Positions 1 to 8,334 of a stretch of 64,000 nt of DNA are shown piece after piece (within the stretch, counting starts at the first letter, position 1; each line of letters begins with the position of its first letter). Under the pieces are notes generated by a model. The model was not told the origin of the DNA. It did no database searches and saw only the letters and a list, made by a program, of their open reading frames with translations. Origin of the DNA: Vibrio sp. SNU_ST1 (GTDB lineage: Bacteria; Pseudomonadota; Gammaproteobacteria; Enterobacterales; Vibrionaceae); assembly GCF_030563405.1 (NCBI RefSeq), contig NZ_CP130748.1, forward strand, positions 2,170,001 to 2,234,000, given 5' to 3'. Both the position numbers and the translations under genes were made by a program.

Positions 1-506
1 GCGATGATCTGAAAATTAGGTTGGATATGAGCTTGCCAAAAAGTCTCAGGTTGTTGTTTTTCTTTCTTAGAACCGACTTCCGAAAGAGGGAAACCAGTTT
101 TGATAGAGACTTGTTCGATGGTTTCAGCAAGATTTTTACTATCGAATTTAACAACAAGCTTTTCGGTAGCGAATAAAACTTTAGCTTCAATAACACCTTC
201 GATGTTACTGACCGCTTTTTCTATTTTTCGAGCACAAGCTGGACAGTCCATTCCCGAGACCAACCAACTTTTGGAAAATTGGGCGTTAAGAGACTCAGTT
301 AAGGGCAGCCGGTCTTCTTCTCCACTATCTGAACCACAACAATCATCTCCAGGCGAAGAAGGTGCAGCAACAGAAGAGCTGCAACATGCAGATGAAGTAC
401 CTGCTGCCGTGATGCTTGAAATTTTTGGGCTAGAGCAGCTTGCTCCAGTCGCTTGAGGTTGAACGTCCACTTTTGCTGAGCGGCACGCTGCATGTTTTGC
501 GCACAT
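1..506 (-). CDS. zntA: Zn/Cd/Pb-translocating P-type ATPase, N-terminal part (runs off the window)
   Basis: Only the first 168 residues are in the window; the gene continues to the left. An HMA metal-binding domain is centred on GMDCPACA at about residues 85-92. It is preceded by a cysteine-rich leader with pairs at about residues 41-42 and 56-57, which may hand metal to the pump. ZntA-type ATPases export Zn(II), Cd(II) and Pb(II) from cytoplasm to periplasm. The start at 506 is chosen because AAGGAG lies about 8 bases upstream. The promoter just upstream has the geometry of a ZntR-controlled promoter, which supports zinc rather than copper specificity. A CopA assignment is the main alternative, since the catalytic domains that would decide are outside the window. 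Confidence 0.85.
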   Translation of the reverse strand, partial: MCAKHAACRSAKVDVQPQATGASCSSPKISSITAAGTSSACCSSSVAAPSSPGDDCCGSDSGEEDRLPLTESLNAQFSKSWLVSGMDCPACARKIEKAVSNIEGVIEAKVLFATEKLVVKFDSKNLAETIEQVSIKTGFPLSEVGSKKEKQQPETFWQAHIQPNFQII

Positions 507-583
507 AATGTATCTCCTTAATACTCAAAAGCCTTGAGGTTATTGCTGACTAATCACAGCAACAAAACCTTAAGTTCATCAAA

Positions 584-615
584 AGTATAAACCTTGGAGG
601 TAGCTCCAAGGTCAA
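584..615 (-). promoter_or_regulatory. ZntR/MerR-type operator-promoter of zntA
   Basis: A perfect 22-bp palindrome at 591-612 has arms ACCTTGGAG and CTCCAAGGT around 4 bases. It lies between a -35 TTGACC (610-615) and a -10 TATACT (584-589) on the minus strand, separated by 20 bp. The overlong spacer filled by a dyad is the hallmark of MerR-family activation. The 9-4-9 dyad matches the layout of the E. coli ZntR site at zntA. No zntR gene is in the window. Confidence 0.88.
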
Positions 616-681
616 GAACAAATTGTCCTAGGTAAAAAAGAAGTTATCAAAAACCAAAGATCTTATTCAGAAAGTACAGAG

Positions 682-2145
682 TTACTGAGATTTAAGCTCC
701 GTACACTCTTCTCTGTTCGCCGATACATCATCAATAAGAACTGCATCATGTGAACAGAAAGGTTGTGTATTCAAGCTGACTATCGACACATCGTCTTCCA
801 CAGGATCAACTTGGGAACCTTGCATAAGCTCGGCAATATGATAGCGAAGCACTAAGGTACCGAGTATTCCGAACAAAACATTACCCAAGGCTTGCCCATA
901 CAGCACACCCAATGCGCCATACCATTGCGAGCCTAAGTAAACGAACGGCAATGTACCGAGAGTGGCTTTACCCAGATTCAGTGCTGTCGAGTAAAGCGGT
1001 TTACCTAGGTTATTAAAAGACGTGTTAGCAACAAACAGTGCGCCGTTGAAGGTGAAGGTCAACGCTACATAGGTACAGAATGCGGCAACAATAATTGCGG
1101 CATCGCCTTGTAGGCTAAAGCCTTGGATCACATAGTCTTGGACAAAGTATAAGAGAATACAAACGGCGATGGTGTATGCAGTAGTAACCAACAAAGAATT
1201 GTTGAGTGTTTCTTTTACTCTGTCCATTCGCTCTGCACCAAAGTTTTGCCCAATGATAGGGCCCACGGCGCCAGACAAAGCAAAGATAACCGCAAAACAA
1301 ACCGGCGTCAGACGACCTATCACGGCAAAGCCTGCGACAAAATCCTCTCCGTATTGTGCAATCCCCGTCGTTACAATCGCATTACCGATAGGCGTTGCGG
1401 CATTGGTGATAATAGCAGGCAGCGCAATAGCTAATATCGGTCGAATATTAATGCGCCATTGTACAATAGAAGGGGGAGCCACCAGCTGGTGACTGCGAAT
1501 CAAAGGGTAAAGCGAGAAAAAGAGCACCGAAAAACGAGCAAAGACAGAAGCGATAGCCGCCCCTTCGATGTTCCAACCAAAACCAAAAATAAACAAAGGG
1601 TCGAGAATCGCGTTAACAATGCCGCCCGACAAGGTCGCCCACATCGAACGTTTGGCATCCCCCGCGGCTCTCAAGCCTGCACCCGCAGCCATCGCTAGCG
1701 CTAGAAATGGCCCGCTTGGCAATAAGATCTGCAGGTAAGCTTGCGCCCGCTCTGCGGCAACCCCCTTTGCACCAATCGCAGCAAGCAGCTCTGGGATATA
1801 GGCGAACATCACCGCAGTAATCGTCGAACTGATGACAAAAGCGGTCAGCATAATACTGGTGGCGAGGTTTCGAGCATGTTCTTGATTCTTTGAACCAATA
1901 GCTTTGGAAACCAACGCACCCATAGCAATAGAAGTACCGATCGAAACGGAGGTAGAGAAAAATGTCAGTGTACCTGCAAAACCAACGGCCGCGGCCAATT
2001 CGACTTGTCCCAACATACTGATGAACAACATATCGAGTAAATCGACCACGAATAACGCCATCAAACCAACAGAGCCAGCCCCCGACATCACCAATATGTG
2101 GCGCATCGTTGAACCTTCTACAAACTTCGCCGTTTGATTTGACAT
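682..2145 (-). CDS. MATE family multidrug/Na+ antiporter
   Basis: The 487-residue protein has about twelve hydrophobic segments in two homologous halves, as in MATE exporters, which extrude cationic drugs in exchange for Na+ or H+ across the inner membrane. Recognisable MATE features are the N-terminal stretch SGAGSVGLMALFVVDLLDML and the repeated half-site at mid-protein with PLIIGQNFGA-like sequence (GPIIGQNFGAERMDR). The last 40 or so residues form an acidic, cysteine-containing hydrophilic tail that most MATE proteins lack. A strong GGAGG lies 4 bases before the ATG at 2145. It is a stand-alone gene downstream of the CBS-protein terminator. Substrate cannot be inferred. Confidence 0.9.
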   Translation of the reverse strand: MSNQTAKFVEGSTMRHILVMSGAGSVGLMALFVVDLLDMLFISMLGQVELAAAVGFAGTLTFFSTSVSIGTSIAMGALVSKAIGSKNQEHARNLATSIMLTAFVISSTITAVMFAYIPELLAAIGAKGVAAERAQAYLQILLPSGPFLALAMAAGAGLRAAGDAKRSMWATLSGGIVNAILDPLFIFGFGWNIEGAAIASVFARFSVLFFSLYPLIRSHQLVAPPSIVQWRINIRPILAIALPAIITNAATPIGNAIVTTGIAQYGEDFVAGFAVIGRLTPVCFAVIFALSGAVGPIIGQNFGAERMDRVKETLNNSLLVTTAYTIAVCILLYFVQDYVIQGFSLQGDAAIIVAAFCTYVALTFTFNGALFVANTSFNNLGKPLYSTALNLGKATLGTLPFVYLGSQWYGALGVLYGQALGNVLFGILGTLVLRYHIAELMQGSQVDPVEDDVSIVSLNTQPFCSHDAVLIDDVSANREECTELKSQ

Positions 2146-2250
2146 GAAACCTCCAAAAGTTGGAACACCACAAGATAAAGCTCTATAAGCTATTCAGCCA
2201 CAAACTAGGGATCTACAAAAAAGATCCATCAAGAAAAGCTCTACAAAGAA

Positions 2251-2272
2251 AAAAGGCGCTAGTGCGCCTTTT
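2251..2272 (-). terminator. Rho-independent terminator of the CBS-domain gene
   Basis: A 9-bp perfect stem AAAAGGCGC/GCGCCTTTT with a 4-base loop is followed by a T-run on the minus strand, just past the stop codon of the CBS gene. Confidence 0.85.
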
Positions 2273-2333
2273 CAATTGAGGATATTGAGAAAAATAATCG
2301 TTCTTAACACACCACTATACATGATGTTTAAAA

Positions 2334-2750
2334 CTATACCTGATGTTTGAAGCATTCATCTAAGTTCTTGCCGATTGCTCTCAAAACATCGGTTCGAGTA
2401 ATCATCCCCACTAACTTTTTGTTATCGAGCACAGGGTAGGCTTTGGGTTTTCCAACTTGCATCATATCTGCCAATTCAATAATGGATAATTCTGGTGATA
2501 CCGAGAGAACTTCTTGGTACATACAATCACCTACAATATGCGTGTCTTGGCAGAAATAGCTCACCTTCACTAACTTCTCGAGTAAATCTTGTTCAGAAAG
2601 GAAACCAATCACTTGCTCATTATCATCAATGACTGGACCGCCCATATGATGGCTGCGCATTACTCTGTCTAACGCGAGGCTTAACGGCATGTCAGGAGTG
2701 AATGTCACAACCTGCGGCGTCATGTAATCTTTCACTTTAATAGAATGCAT
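2334..2750 (-). CDS. CBS-domain protein (two CBS repeats)
   Basis: A 138-residue cytoplasmic protein made almost entirely of a CBS pair: the first at about residues 5-60 (MTPQVVTFTPDMPLSLALDR), the second at about residues 75-135 (VLSVSPELSIIELADMM, then GMITRTDVLRAIG). CBS pairs bind adenine nucleotides and regulate partner proteins; free-standing pairs like this have no assigned partner. I chose the ATG at 2750 because GGAG lies 6 bases upstream. An upstream in-frame ATG at 2771 would add seven residues but has no ribosome-binding site. Confidence 0.85.
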   Translation of the reverse strand: MHSIKVKDYMTPQVVTFTPDMPLSLALDRVMRSHHMGGPVIDDNEQVIGFLSEQDLLEKLVKVSYFCQDTHIVGDCMYQEVLSVSPELSIIELADMMQVGKPKAYPVLDNKKLVGMITRTDVLRAIGKNLDECFKHQV

Positions 2751-3037
2751 TGCGTTCTCCCTAAAATACATTTTGTTATCGATTTTTCTATCGTGTTACC
2801 TTAATTGTTGTCTAAAATCTTGATTTTACTAAATGGATTTCAACAATTTTATTGATAGGCAAAACCTACCAAAGCAAAAAACGAGGCAACAGAAGGCTTG
2901 CACGCATATCTATGAAGCAAAAAATTTAAACACCGCTTACAAACTCTTACCTTTGATTCTTCACATAAACTAGCCTGAATACATAAATACTGTAACCTTC
3001 ACCACACTAATAACAAAAAGCTCAACTTAGGTAATTT

Positions 3038-3271
3038 ATGCAACACGACAACAACATGTACGCGTATGTTTATGCAGACAACGAAGGTACAGAGAACACA
3101 CTTATCGCTACTGTCGACAACCAAGAAAAGCCCCTAATCTCAAGCTGTTTTAATGAGATAAAGCGCATGTCTAACTTAGCTATTGATCTTGCAGCTGAAC
3201 ACAACTTGAAAGTGAAACTGGTTAAATACGGAAGAGAACAAGAGATCGACTTCGGCCTATTCCTAAAATAG
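3038..3271 (+). CDS. Small conserved hypothetical protein, 77 aa
   Basis: An unrecognised soluble acidic protein with no signal peptide or membrane segment. The composition, a plausible AGG ribosome-binding site before the ATG, and a terminator hairpin 90 bases past the stop support a real gene. Spacing to neighbours shows it is a single-gene unit. The sequence has an alternating beta/alpha pattern but no motif I can tie to a family. Confidence 0.65.
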   Translation: MQHDNNMYAYVYADNEGTENTLIATVDNQEKPLISSCFNEIKRMSNLAIDLAAEHNLKVKLVKYGREQEIDFGLFLK

Positions 3272-3356
3272 CGCAGTCATAACGCATGTCTTGATCGGCA
3301 AGCTCAAGCAGCATGGTCAACAGCACAGAACACCGTTGTAACAACATGTTTTGAGT

Positions 3357-3383
3357 AGGCAATCACATTGACAATGATTGCCT
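3357..3383 (+). terminator. Terminator after the 77-aa gene
   Basis: Perfect 9-bp stem AGGCAATCA/TGATTGCCT with a 9-base loop, followed by GCTTTAT. Confidence 0.6.
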
Positions 3384-3432
3384 GCTTTATTCACCATCGA
3401 ATGCCGACCACGGTAAATGTACAAAAAGGTGC

Positions 3433-3460
3433 ACAAAAAAGGCCAGCATTCGCTGACCTT
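3433..3460 (-). terminator. Terminator of the YbiB-like gene
   Basis: On the minus strand AAGGTCAGC and GCTGGCCTT pair with one G-U wobble across a 4-base loop and are followed by six T residues. Confidence 0.75.
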
Positions 3461-3524
3461 CTTCATTCACGATTTAAATCTCTATACGTTATTTGCTAAC
3501 TCTTAACTCTTAGATACTAGCTAG

Positions 3525-3545
3525 TAGCTACTAGCTACTAGCTAC
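3525..3545. repeat. Heptamer tandem repeat, three copies
   Basis: TAGCTAC is repeated three times without interruption and runs up to the stop codon of the YbiB-like gene. It is a slippage-prone tract at a 3' end; a change in copy number would alter only the untranslated region and possibly the last codon. Confidence 0.9.
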
Positions 3546-4501
3546 TAACGAGTACAATAGGCTTCCCACAAACGCGCTGCCTTTGAGTAAGCTTCAGCCT
3601 TATCATGCGTTTCTGCAAATAAAATCGCCGTCATACTATCCACAACACTATTCGCCATTAACTCCATCTCATCTTGTGGTGTGCCCAGTACACATTCAGA
3701 AGGCAGAGGCAGTTCAGCATTCATTGTGCCTTCCCAGTAAAAAGATTCCACCTTCTCAGGAGAACTCATCCAGACAGTTTGACTCACTTTAGGGTTGTAT
3801 TCTGATTCGCCATTCATGCCTTTAAATGAAATCACCGAGTGGGATTTATTGCCAATCACATGCTCGACTTCTGCATGAAGTTGTGGGAATCCTGGGTGAA
3901 AGCTGCCACGCAAGCCTAAACGACCACCACCTGGGTTCAATGCTCGAACTACAGTATTAATCGGCGTTCTCAACCCGTAACGATGTTTCCAACCAATCAT
4001 AGTTTGAGCTTGTGGGGCGAAGTTCGCTAAAGGTAAGTAAGCAATGCCATCGGCTTCTAGGATCTGCTTTGCGTCTTGCGGATCTTGCGCGCTGCGAACG
4101 CCGACGCATTCTAAATGCGTTTCGACATGCGTACGACCACTGGGTTTGTCCATGTAGCCATGCATTAATACTTTATAGCCGTTGTCAGCTAGAATTTTTG
4201 CTGCCAACAGGTTCCAAGGCTTTCCACTGGCGTTATCGTTACGCTTACCTGCGTAACACGGCCAATCGATATCAGCACCTAAGTCTGGCACTCGGGATTG
4301 AAACGCTTTTACAAAGCCTGCGATCTCTTCATTGGTTTCATTCTGCACACGAATCAACATCAGTAGCATAGCCATTTGGTCGTCACCGACCTCTCCGCTT
4401 AAATACTCATCCATGATGCGGTAGGCTTGTTCGAACGACAAAGGCTTACGGCCTCTTTCCCCTCGTCCAACTGTACGAATACACTCTAAAATACTACTCA
4501 T
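3545..4501 (-). CDS. YbiB-like protein (TrpD2 family, anthranilate phosphoribosyltransferase fold)
   Basis: A 318-residue protein of the TrpD2/YbiB family, which has the fold of anthranilate phosphoribosyltransferase but binds nucleic acid and is linked in E. coli to the SOS response. The N-terminal helical domain runs to about residue 75 with SFEQAYRIMDEYLSGEV; the Rossmann-like domain carries YAGKRND and GWKHRYGLRTPINTVVRALNP. The glycine-rich loop of true TrpD, KHGN/GTGGD, is not conserved. The ATG at 4501 is preferred; an in-frame TTG at 4531 would add ten residues. It stands alone with its own terminator. Confidence 0.8.
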   Translation of the reverse strand: MSSILECIRTVGRGERGRKPLSFEQAYRIMDEYLSGEVGDDQMAMLLMLIRVQNETNEEIAGFVKAFQSRVPDLGADIDWPCYAGKRNDNASGKPWNLLAAKILADNGYKVLMHGYMDKPSGRTHVETHLECVGVRSAQDPQDAKQILEADGIAYLPLANFAPQAQTMIGWKHRYGLRTPINTVVRALNPGGGRLGLRGSFHPGFPQLHAEVEHVIGNKSHSVISFKGMNGESEYNPKVSQTVWMSSPEKVESFYWEGTMNAELPLPSECVLGTPQDEMELMANSVVDSMTAILFAETHDKAEAYSKAARLWEAYCTR

Positions 4502-4814
4502 TGATTGTTTATTCTCTTCCGTTGATATCAATAAAATTCGAATACGTTTTCGATTCTATGACACCCGCAGTTCATTGCAAAGCGATTCAGGTACTATCAC
4601 TCTAATTACCAATGCACTGATTACTGTTCTAAAAGCACGCTTACTGGTGTAAAATTAACTAATGCAAAATCGCACATATTGAATATGTATCCAGATGACA
4701 GTAAAACCGCAGAGTCTAAGAAAACTTGAATCGCTTGTTTTGCGCCTTTATTGCTTAACTGCTGCGGAATGTAATTCACGCCAACCTTAGTTCAGACACA
4801 AAGACTAATATTTA
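4502..4814. other. Intergenic region, 313 bp
   Basis: Divergent upstream region between the YbiB-like gene and the 119-residue exported protein. I find no convincing ORF, palindrome or regulator site in it. Confidence 0.5.
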
Positions 4815-5174
4815 ATGCCAAAGTTGATTAACAAAATTTGGGTACATGCTTTTATGCTATTCGCTATGTTAGTGGCCACCATCAGTGTGGACAGTATCGC
4901 GAACGACAATGCTATGCAGGCAACTCAAAATCTATCGACCTTATCGCAGAACACCTATTCCTCATTCAACACCAGTGACTCATTCCCATATTCTAGCGCG
5001 CAACCCAATGTAGAACACCACTGCTGTGGCTCTGTATGCTTGCTTAAAATGCCACCGTTGATTGTGTCAGAGTCTTTTGATACCCAAATTGGTTCATTGG
5101 CTTTAATCGAGAAAGAGCCTTCACACAAGGCGATCATGTCGCCACAAGCTCCTTACCGCCCTCCTATTTCTTAA
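4815..5174 (+). CDS. Small exported or membrane-anchored protein of unknown function
   Basis: A 119-residue protein with one hydrophobic N-terminal segment (about residues 8-28), then a Ser/Thr/Asn-rich stretch and a HHCCGSVCLLKMP motif at about residues 73-85. The end RPPIS and the His/Cys cluster recall small periplasmic metal-handling proteins of the DUF2946 kind, but the likeness is only by eye. It lies 92 bp upstream of a DsbA-like gene on the same strand, so the cysteines may be a substrate of, or co-regulated with, that oxidoreductase. Co-transcription is inferred from spacing alone. Confidence 0.6.
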   Translation: MPKLINKIWVHAFMLFAMLVATISVDSIANDNAMQATQNLSTLSQNTYSSFNTSDSFPYSSAQPNVEHHCCGSVCLLKMPPLIVSESFDTQIGSLALIEKEPSHKAIMSPQAPYRPPIS

Positions 5175-5266
5175 TTGTTTGTCCCTGTTTGGCAACGCTT
5201 GCCAACGTATTACTAATACAGCTCTATCGCTGTAAACAATGACATCCAAATTTAGGAAATAAACAC

Positions 5267-5866
5267 ATGAAAAAGCTATTTAGCCTATTCGCCGCTCTGA
5301 TCATGAGCGCTTCAATTAATGCCGCTCAGTTTGAAGAAGGCACTCACTACAAGATCCTCGACGTAGCGAAAGCAGATAAGCCAGTCGTTACCGAATTCTT
5401 CTCGTTTTACTGCCCTCATTGCTACAAATTTGAAGGCGTCATTAAGTACCTAAAGAAAGACCTACCGAAATCAGCAAGCTTTCAAAAAGTGCACGTAGCG
5501 TTTATGGGCAACGACATGGCTGTGCCTATGGCAAAAGCTTACGCGACCATGATTGCACTCGATACTGAAGACAATATGGTTCCAGCAATGTTCGCCAAAA
5601 TTCACGAGAAGCAACAGACCCCAAGAAACGAAGCCGAACTTCGCCAGATCTTCATTGATAACGGTATCGATGCGAAGAAGTTTGATGCGGCATACAACAG
5701 CTTTGCAGTGAACTCGATGCAAAAACGTTTCGATAAAGAATTTGATCAAAGCACACTAACAGGTGTTCCTGGAGTGCTGGTTAACAACAAATACATCGTA
5801 AAACCGGATCAAATCAAGAGCTACGAAGAGTACAACCAGCTGGTGAATTACCTTCTAACGCTTTAA
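5267..5866 (+). CDS. DsbA-family thiol:disulfide oxidoreductase
   Basis: A 199-residue periplasmic thioredoxin-fold protein with a cleavable signal peptide (residues 1-19, ending INA-A). The active site is C49-P-H-C52, the classical DsbA dipeptide, and TGVPG near residue 167 supplies the cis-proline. Length and the helical insertion match Vibrio DsbA/TcpG, which introduces disulfides into exported proteins and is re-oxidised by DsbB. It is not next to the kinase gene that normally precedes the housekeeping dsbA in gamma-proteobacteria, so it may be a second copy. GGAAATAAACAC precedes the ATG. Confidence 0.9.
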   Translation: MKKLFSLFAALIMSASINAAQFEEGTHYKILDVAKADKPVVTEFFSFYCPHCYKFEGVIKYLKKDLPKSASFQKVHVAFMGNDMAVPMAKAYATMIALDTEDNMVPAMFAKIHEKQQTPRNEAELRQIFIDNGIDAKKFDAAYNSFAVNSMQKRFDKEFDQSTLTGVPGVLVNNKYIVKPDQIKSYEEYNQLVNYLLTL

Positions 5867-5893
5867 TCAAAAGCGATAGTCTTTAAAACCTCA

Positions 5894-5920
5894 AAAGCCA
5901 GCGACCTGATCGCTGGCTTT
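5894..5920 (+). terminator. Terminator of the DsbA-like gene
   Basis: An 11-bp perfect stem with a 5-base loop (cctga) ends in TTT and CTTGTCTTT. Confidence 0.8.
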
Positions 5921-6104
5921 CTTGTCTTTACGAGTGAAGTGAATGCGCAATGGCACGCTCGAAGGTCATTCAGTTCGCCCTTGAATACACGTCAGAATCA
6001 CTGTTCACTGGCATCCGCCGTTATTTCTCATATACTGCACCCTATTACATCATCCACTACTCTGTAGTACTCAAAATATTAGCACTCAAACATTGGGCAC
6101 CTTT

Positions 6105-6599
6105 ATGATCATTCTGACCACTAACTTTGGCGACATCGAAATTGAACTTAACCTTGAGAAAGCGCCAGTAAGTTCAAAAAACTTCCTTAAATACTGCCAA
6201 GAAGGCTTCTATGAAGGCACGACATTTCACCGTGTGATTGAAGGCTTTATGATTCAAGGTGGTGGACACACTATCGACATGACAGAGAAACCAACACACG
6301 CACCTATTGTGAATGAAGCTAACCGAGGCTTAAAAAATGTGATTGGTTCTGTAGCGATGGCTCGCACTGACGCACCCCATTCAGCAACGGCTCAATTCTT
6401 TATCAATCTTGACAACAATGATTTCCTTGATCATACCGCGACCAGCAACGCAGGTTGGGGTTACGCAGTGTTTGGCAAAGTATCGGCAGGTATGGATGTG
6501 GTAAACAAGATTGCGCTTGCACCAACCACTACTCGCTGGGGACACGAAGATGTGCCGTGCGAAGATATTGTGATCACCAAGGTCACGATTCGCGATTAA
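6105..6599 (+). CDS. ppiB: Peptidyl-prolyl cis-trans isomerase B (cyclophilin)
   Basis: A 164-residue cytoplasmic cyclophilin of exactly the length of E. coli PpiB. It shows the family motifs [14 protein letters not shown] (catalytic Arg and Gln), [17 protein letters not shown] and [10 protein letters not shown]. It catalyses isomerisation of X-Pro peptide bonds during folding. The ATG at 6105 is chosen over an upstream TTG at 6093, because it reproduces the family N-terminus ([10 protein letters not shown]). Single gene. Confidence 0.95.
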   Translation: MIILTTNFGDIEIELNLEKAPVSSKNFLKYCQEGFYEGTTFHRVIEGFMIQGGGHTIDMTEKPTHAPIVNEANRGLKNVIGSVAMARTDAPHSATAQFFINLDNNDFLDHTATSNAGWGYAVFGKVSAGMDVVNKIALAPTTTRWGHEDVPCEDIVITKVTIRD

Positions 6600-6676
6600 T
6601 TCAAAATTAGCAGTCAATTCGCTTTTTTATCAAATAACGAAGCAATGTTGGTGCTAATTGCATTGGTATTAGTTAC

Positions 6677-6700
6677 GATGACAATAGTTGTAATGTCATC
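6677..6700. promoter_or_regulatory. Candidate MarR operator (inverted repeat)
   Basis: GATGACA and TGTCATC form a perfect 7-bp inverted repeat with a 10-base spacer, 22 bp upstream of the marR-family start. The position fits autoregulation; the assignment is inference. Confidence 0.5.
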
Positions 6701-6721
6701 ATAAGAATTAGGTACTGACGG

Positions 6722-7150
6722 ATGTCACAAGAATTTGATAGACAAAATAGCTTTGGTTGGATGATCAACGTGATCGCCAATAAAGCGAGCAAAGATTTCG
6801 ACACAGAATTGAAAGAACATGGCTTAACCATTGCGCTCTGGCCAACCTTGATGTGCCTATGGGAAGAGGAAGGTATTACTCAGCGTGATATCGCGGCAAA
6901 GTCCAAAGTCGAGAATTCAACAACGACACGCACACTGGACAAGCTAGAAAAGCTTGAACTGGTTGAACGCAGAGCCGATCCAAACAGTCGTCGTTCTTTC
7001 AGAATCTACTTAACGGAAAAAGGGAGAGCACTCGAAGAACAGCTGATTCCAATCCCTACTCGTTTAAACAAAGAATTGATGAATGAGTTGGACGCTGAAG
7101 AACAACAGCAGATGATCAAGCTACTTCAAAAGATGGTCGCGGCAATCTGA
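6722..7150 (+). CDS. MarR family transcriptional regulator
   Basis: A 142-residue regulator with a winged helix-turn-helix at about residues 40-105. The sequence ITQRDIAAKSKVENSTTTRTLDKLEKLELVERR is the typical recognition helix followed by the wing with DPNSRRSFRIYLT. Dimerisation helices lie at both ends. MarR proteins repress nearby genes and release on binding phenolic or oxidant ligands. No co-directional target gene follows, so targets are probably itself or distant. A perfect inverted repeat sits in its promoter. Confidence 0.9.
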   Translation: MSQEFDRQNSFGWMINVIANKASKDFDTELKEHGLTIALWPTLMCLWEEEGITQRDIAAKSKVENSTTTRTLDKLEKLELVERRADPNSRRSFRIYLTEKGRALEEQLIPIPTRLNKELMNELDAEEQQQMIKLLQKMVAAI

Positions 7151-7207
7151 TTTTACTGCACTCATCGCTTACCAAACATATTGTTTAGTGCTTTCTAAGC
7201 ATGCATC

Positions 7208-7234
7208 AACACTCGGCCTTGTACCGAGTGTTTT
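7208..7234 (+). terminator. Terminator of the marR-family gene
   Basis: Perfect 9-bp stem AACACTCGG/CCGAGTGTT with a 7-base loop, followed by TTATT. Confidence 0.8.
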
Positions 7235-7392
7235 ATTGTCGTCTCGACCATTTTATATAGCAAAACAGTGAAGCAATGATCATCGCTAAACTCATGATGA
7301 ATGCCCCTTCCGGCAAGCTTTCTGTCACCGATACAGCAAACACCCATACCTACAATGAAGCAGACAGCAACAAGCCAATGCTTCCCTTAAAT
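7233..7392 (-). pseudogene. Remnant of a membrane-protein gene (C-terminal fragment)
   Basis: Minus-strand translation directly behind the LysR stop gives two hydrophobic stretches in one frame, GSIGLLLSASL, an in-frame TAG, then VWVFAVSVTESLPEGAFIM and SLAMIIASLFCYIKWSRRQ. It ends at a TAA inside the marR terminator. The frame stays open apart from the one stop and looks like the last two membrane helices of a transporter whose front is gone. No start codon or ribosome-binding site is present. The family is not identified. Confidence 0.4.
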
Positions 7393-7398
7393 TCTCAA

Positions 7399-8334
7399 TT
7401 AAAACCGCAAACGCCTATTTTTTAGCGTCTTCGACATCGCATCTGATGTACTGATGACTTGTTCTCTGAACCATTTATGAGCGGGGTCATTATTCTGCTT
7501 CTTTAGCCAAATCAAATAGTGGGATATAGGCTGATATTCAAAAGGTGGTTTAAACAACTGTAAACCTAACCTTTCTTGAAACTGCACAGCCATAGATAAA
7601 GGCACTACCGTGATGTAATCCGATTGGCTACATAGCAAGATATTACTGAACAGTGAGCGCCCGTGAAACACGATTTTGCGCTTCGATAAATCCAAAGAGG
7701 TGTAGTGATTTAAACTGCGAACTTTACGTCGCGTTCTGTCTAATACAGCATGTTTTTCACTCATGAATTGCGCTTCGCTGATTTCACCTCGGATTCTCGG
7801 GTGGTCAGCTCGACACACGATCACAAACTCCCCTTCATATAGGGTTTCACTAGCTATGCTAGGGTGTTCAGGTACCACAATATCGATCATGGCATCGAAC
7901 TCTTGAGTCAAAAGATCTTCGTAAATACGCTCATCACTGTCTGGTTGATCAAAGACTTCTAACGACAAGTTTTGATTAGGAAGCGCCGCAAAACTATTAA
8001 GCAGTACCCACTGTAAGTGCTCAGGTGAAGAAATTACAAACTTACGTTCAGAGGATTGATCATCAAAATTAGCCATCGATTGAAACACGCCATTGAGTTC
8101 ATTGATCGGCGCTTTAACTTGTTCATACAAGCTTTGGGCATAAGAGGTAGGCACAACGCCACGTCCTTTACGAACAAAAAGCTCTTGGCCAATCTCTTTT
8201 TTTAGGCGCGCTAATGCGGTGCTGATGGTCGATTGATTGGTACTGAGTTGATCCGCAGCCTTACTCAAACTGCCCTGCTCCATCACCGCAGAAAACACAG
8301 CAAGTAGGTTGAAGTTGGGGATTTCGTTGCTCAT
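7399..8334 (-). CDS. LysR family transcriptional regulator
   Basis: A 311-residue LysR-type regulator: winged helix-turn-helix at residues 8-65 (LLAVFSAVMEQGSLSKAADQ, then QSTISTALARLKKEIG), a linker, and the two-lobed effector-binding domain at about 93-300. The closest kind by eye is the group with Y..DLLTQEFDAMIDIV in the effector domain, similar to NodD/LeuO-type sequences. The effector is unknown. No divergent target gene lies within 900 bp, and what follows downstream is a decayed membrane-protein fragment that may have been its target. Confidence 0.9.
   Translation of the reverse strand: MSNEIPNFNLLAVFSAVMEQGSLSKAADQLSTNQSTISTALARLKKEIGQELFVRKGRGVVPTSYAQSLYEQVKAPINELNGVFQSMANFDDQSSERKFVISSPEHLQWVLLNSFAALPNQNLSLEVFDQPDSDERIYEDLLTQEFDAMIDIVVPEHPSIASETLYEGEFVIVCRADHPRIRGEISEAQFMSEKHAVLDRTRRKVRSLNHYTSLDLSKRKIVFHGRSLFSNILLCSQSDYITVVPLSMAVQFQERLGLQLFKPPFEYQPISHYLIWLKKQNNDPAHKWFREQVISTSDAMSKTLKNRRLRF

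Noticed and set aside
100..456. Plus-strand ORF of 118 codons over the zntA N-terminus
   Set aside because: The opposite strand carries the HMA motif and a strong ribosome-binding site, so this is an antisense reading.
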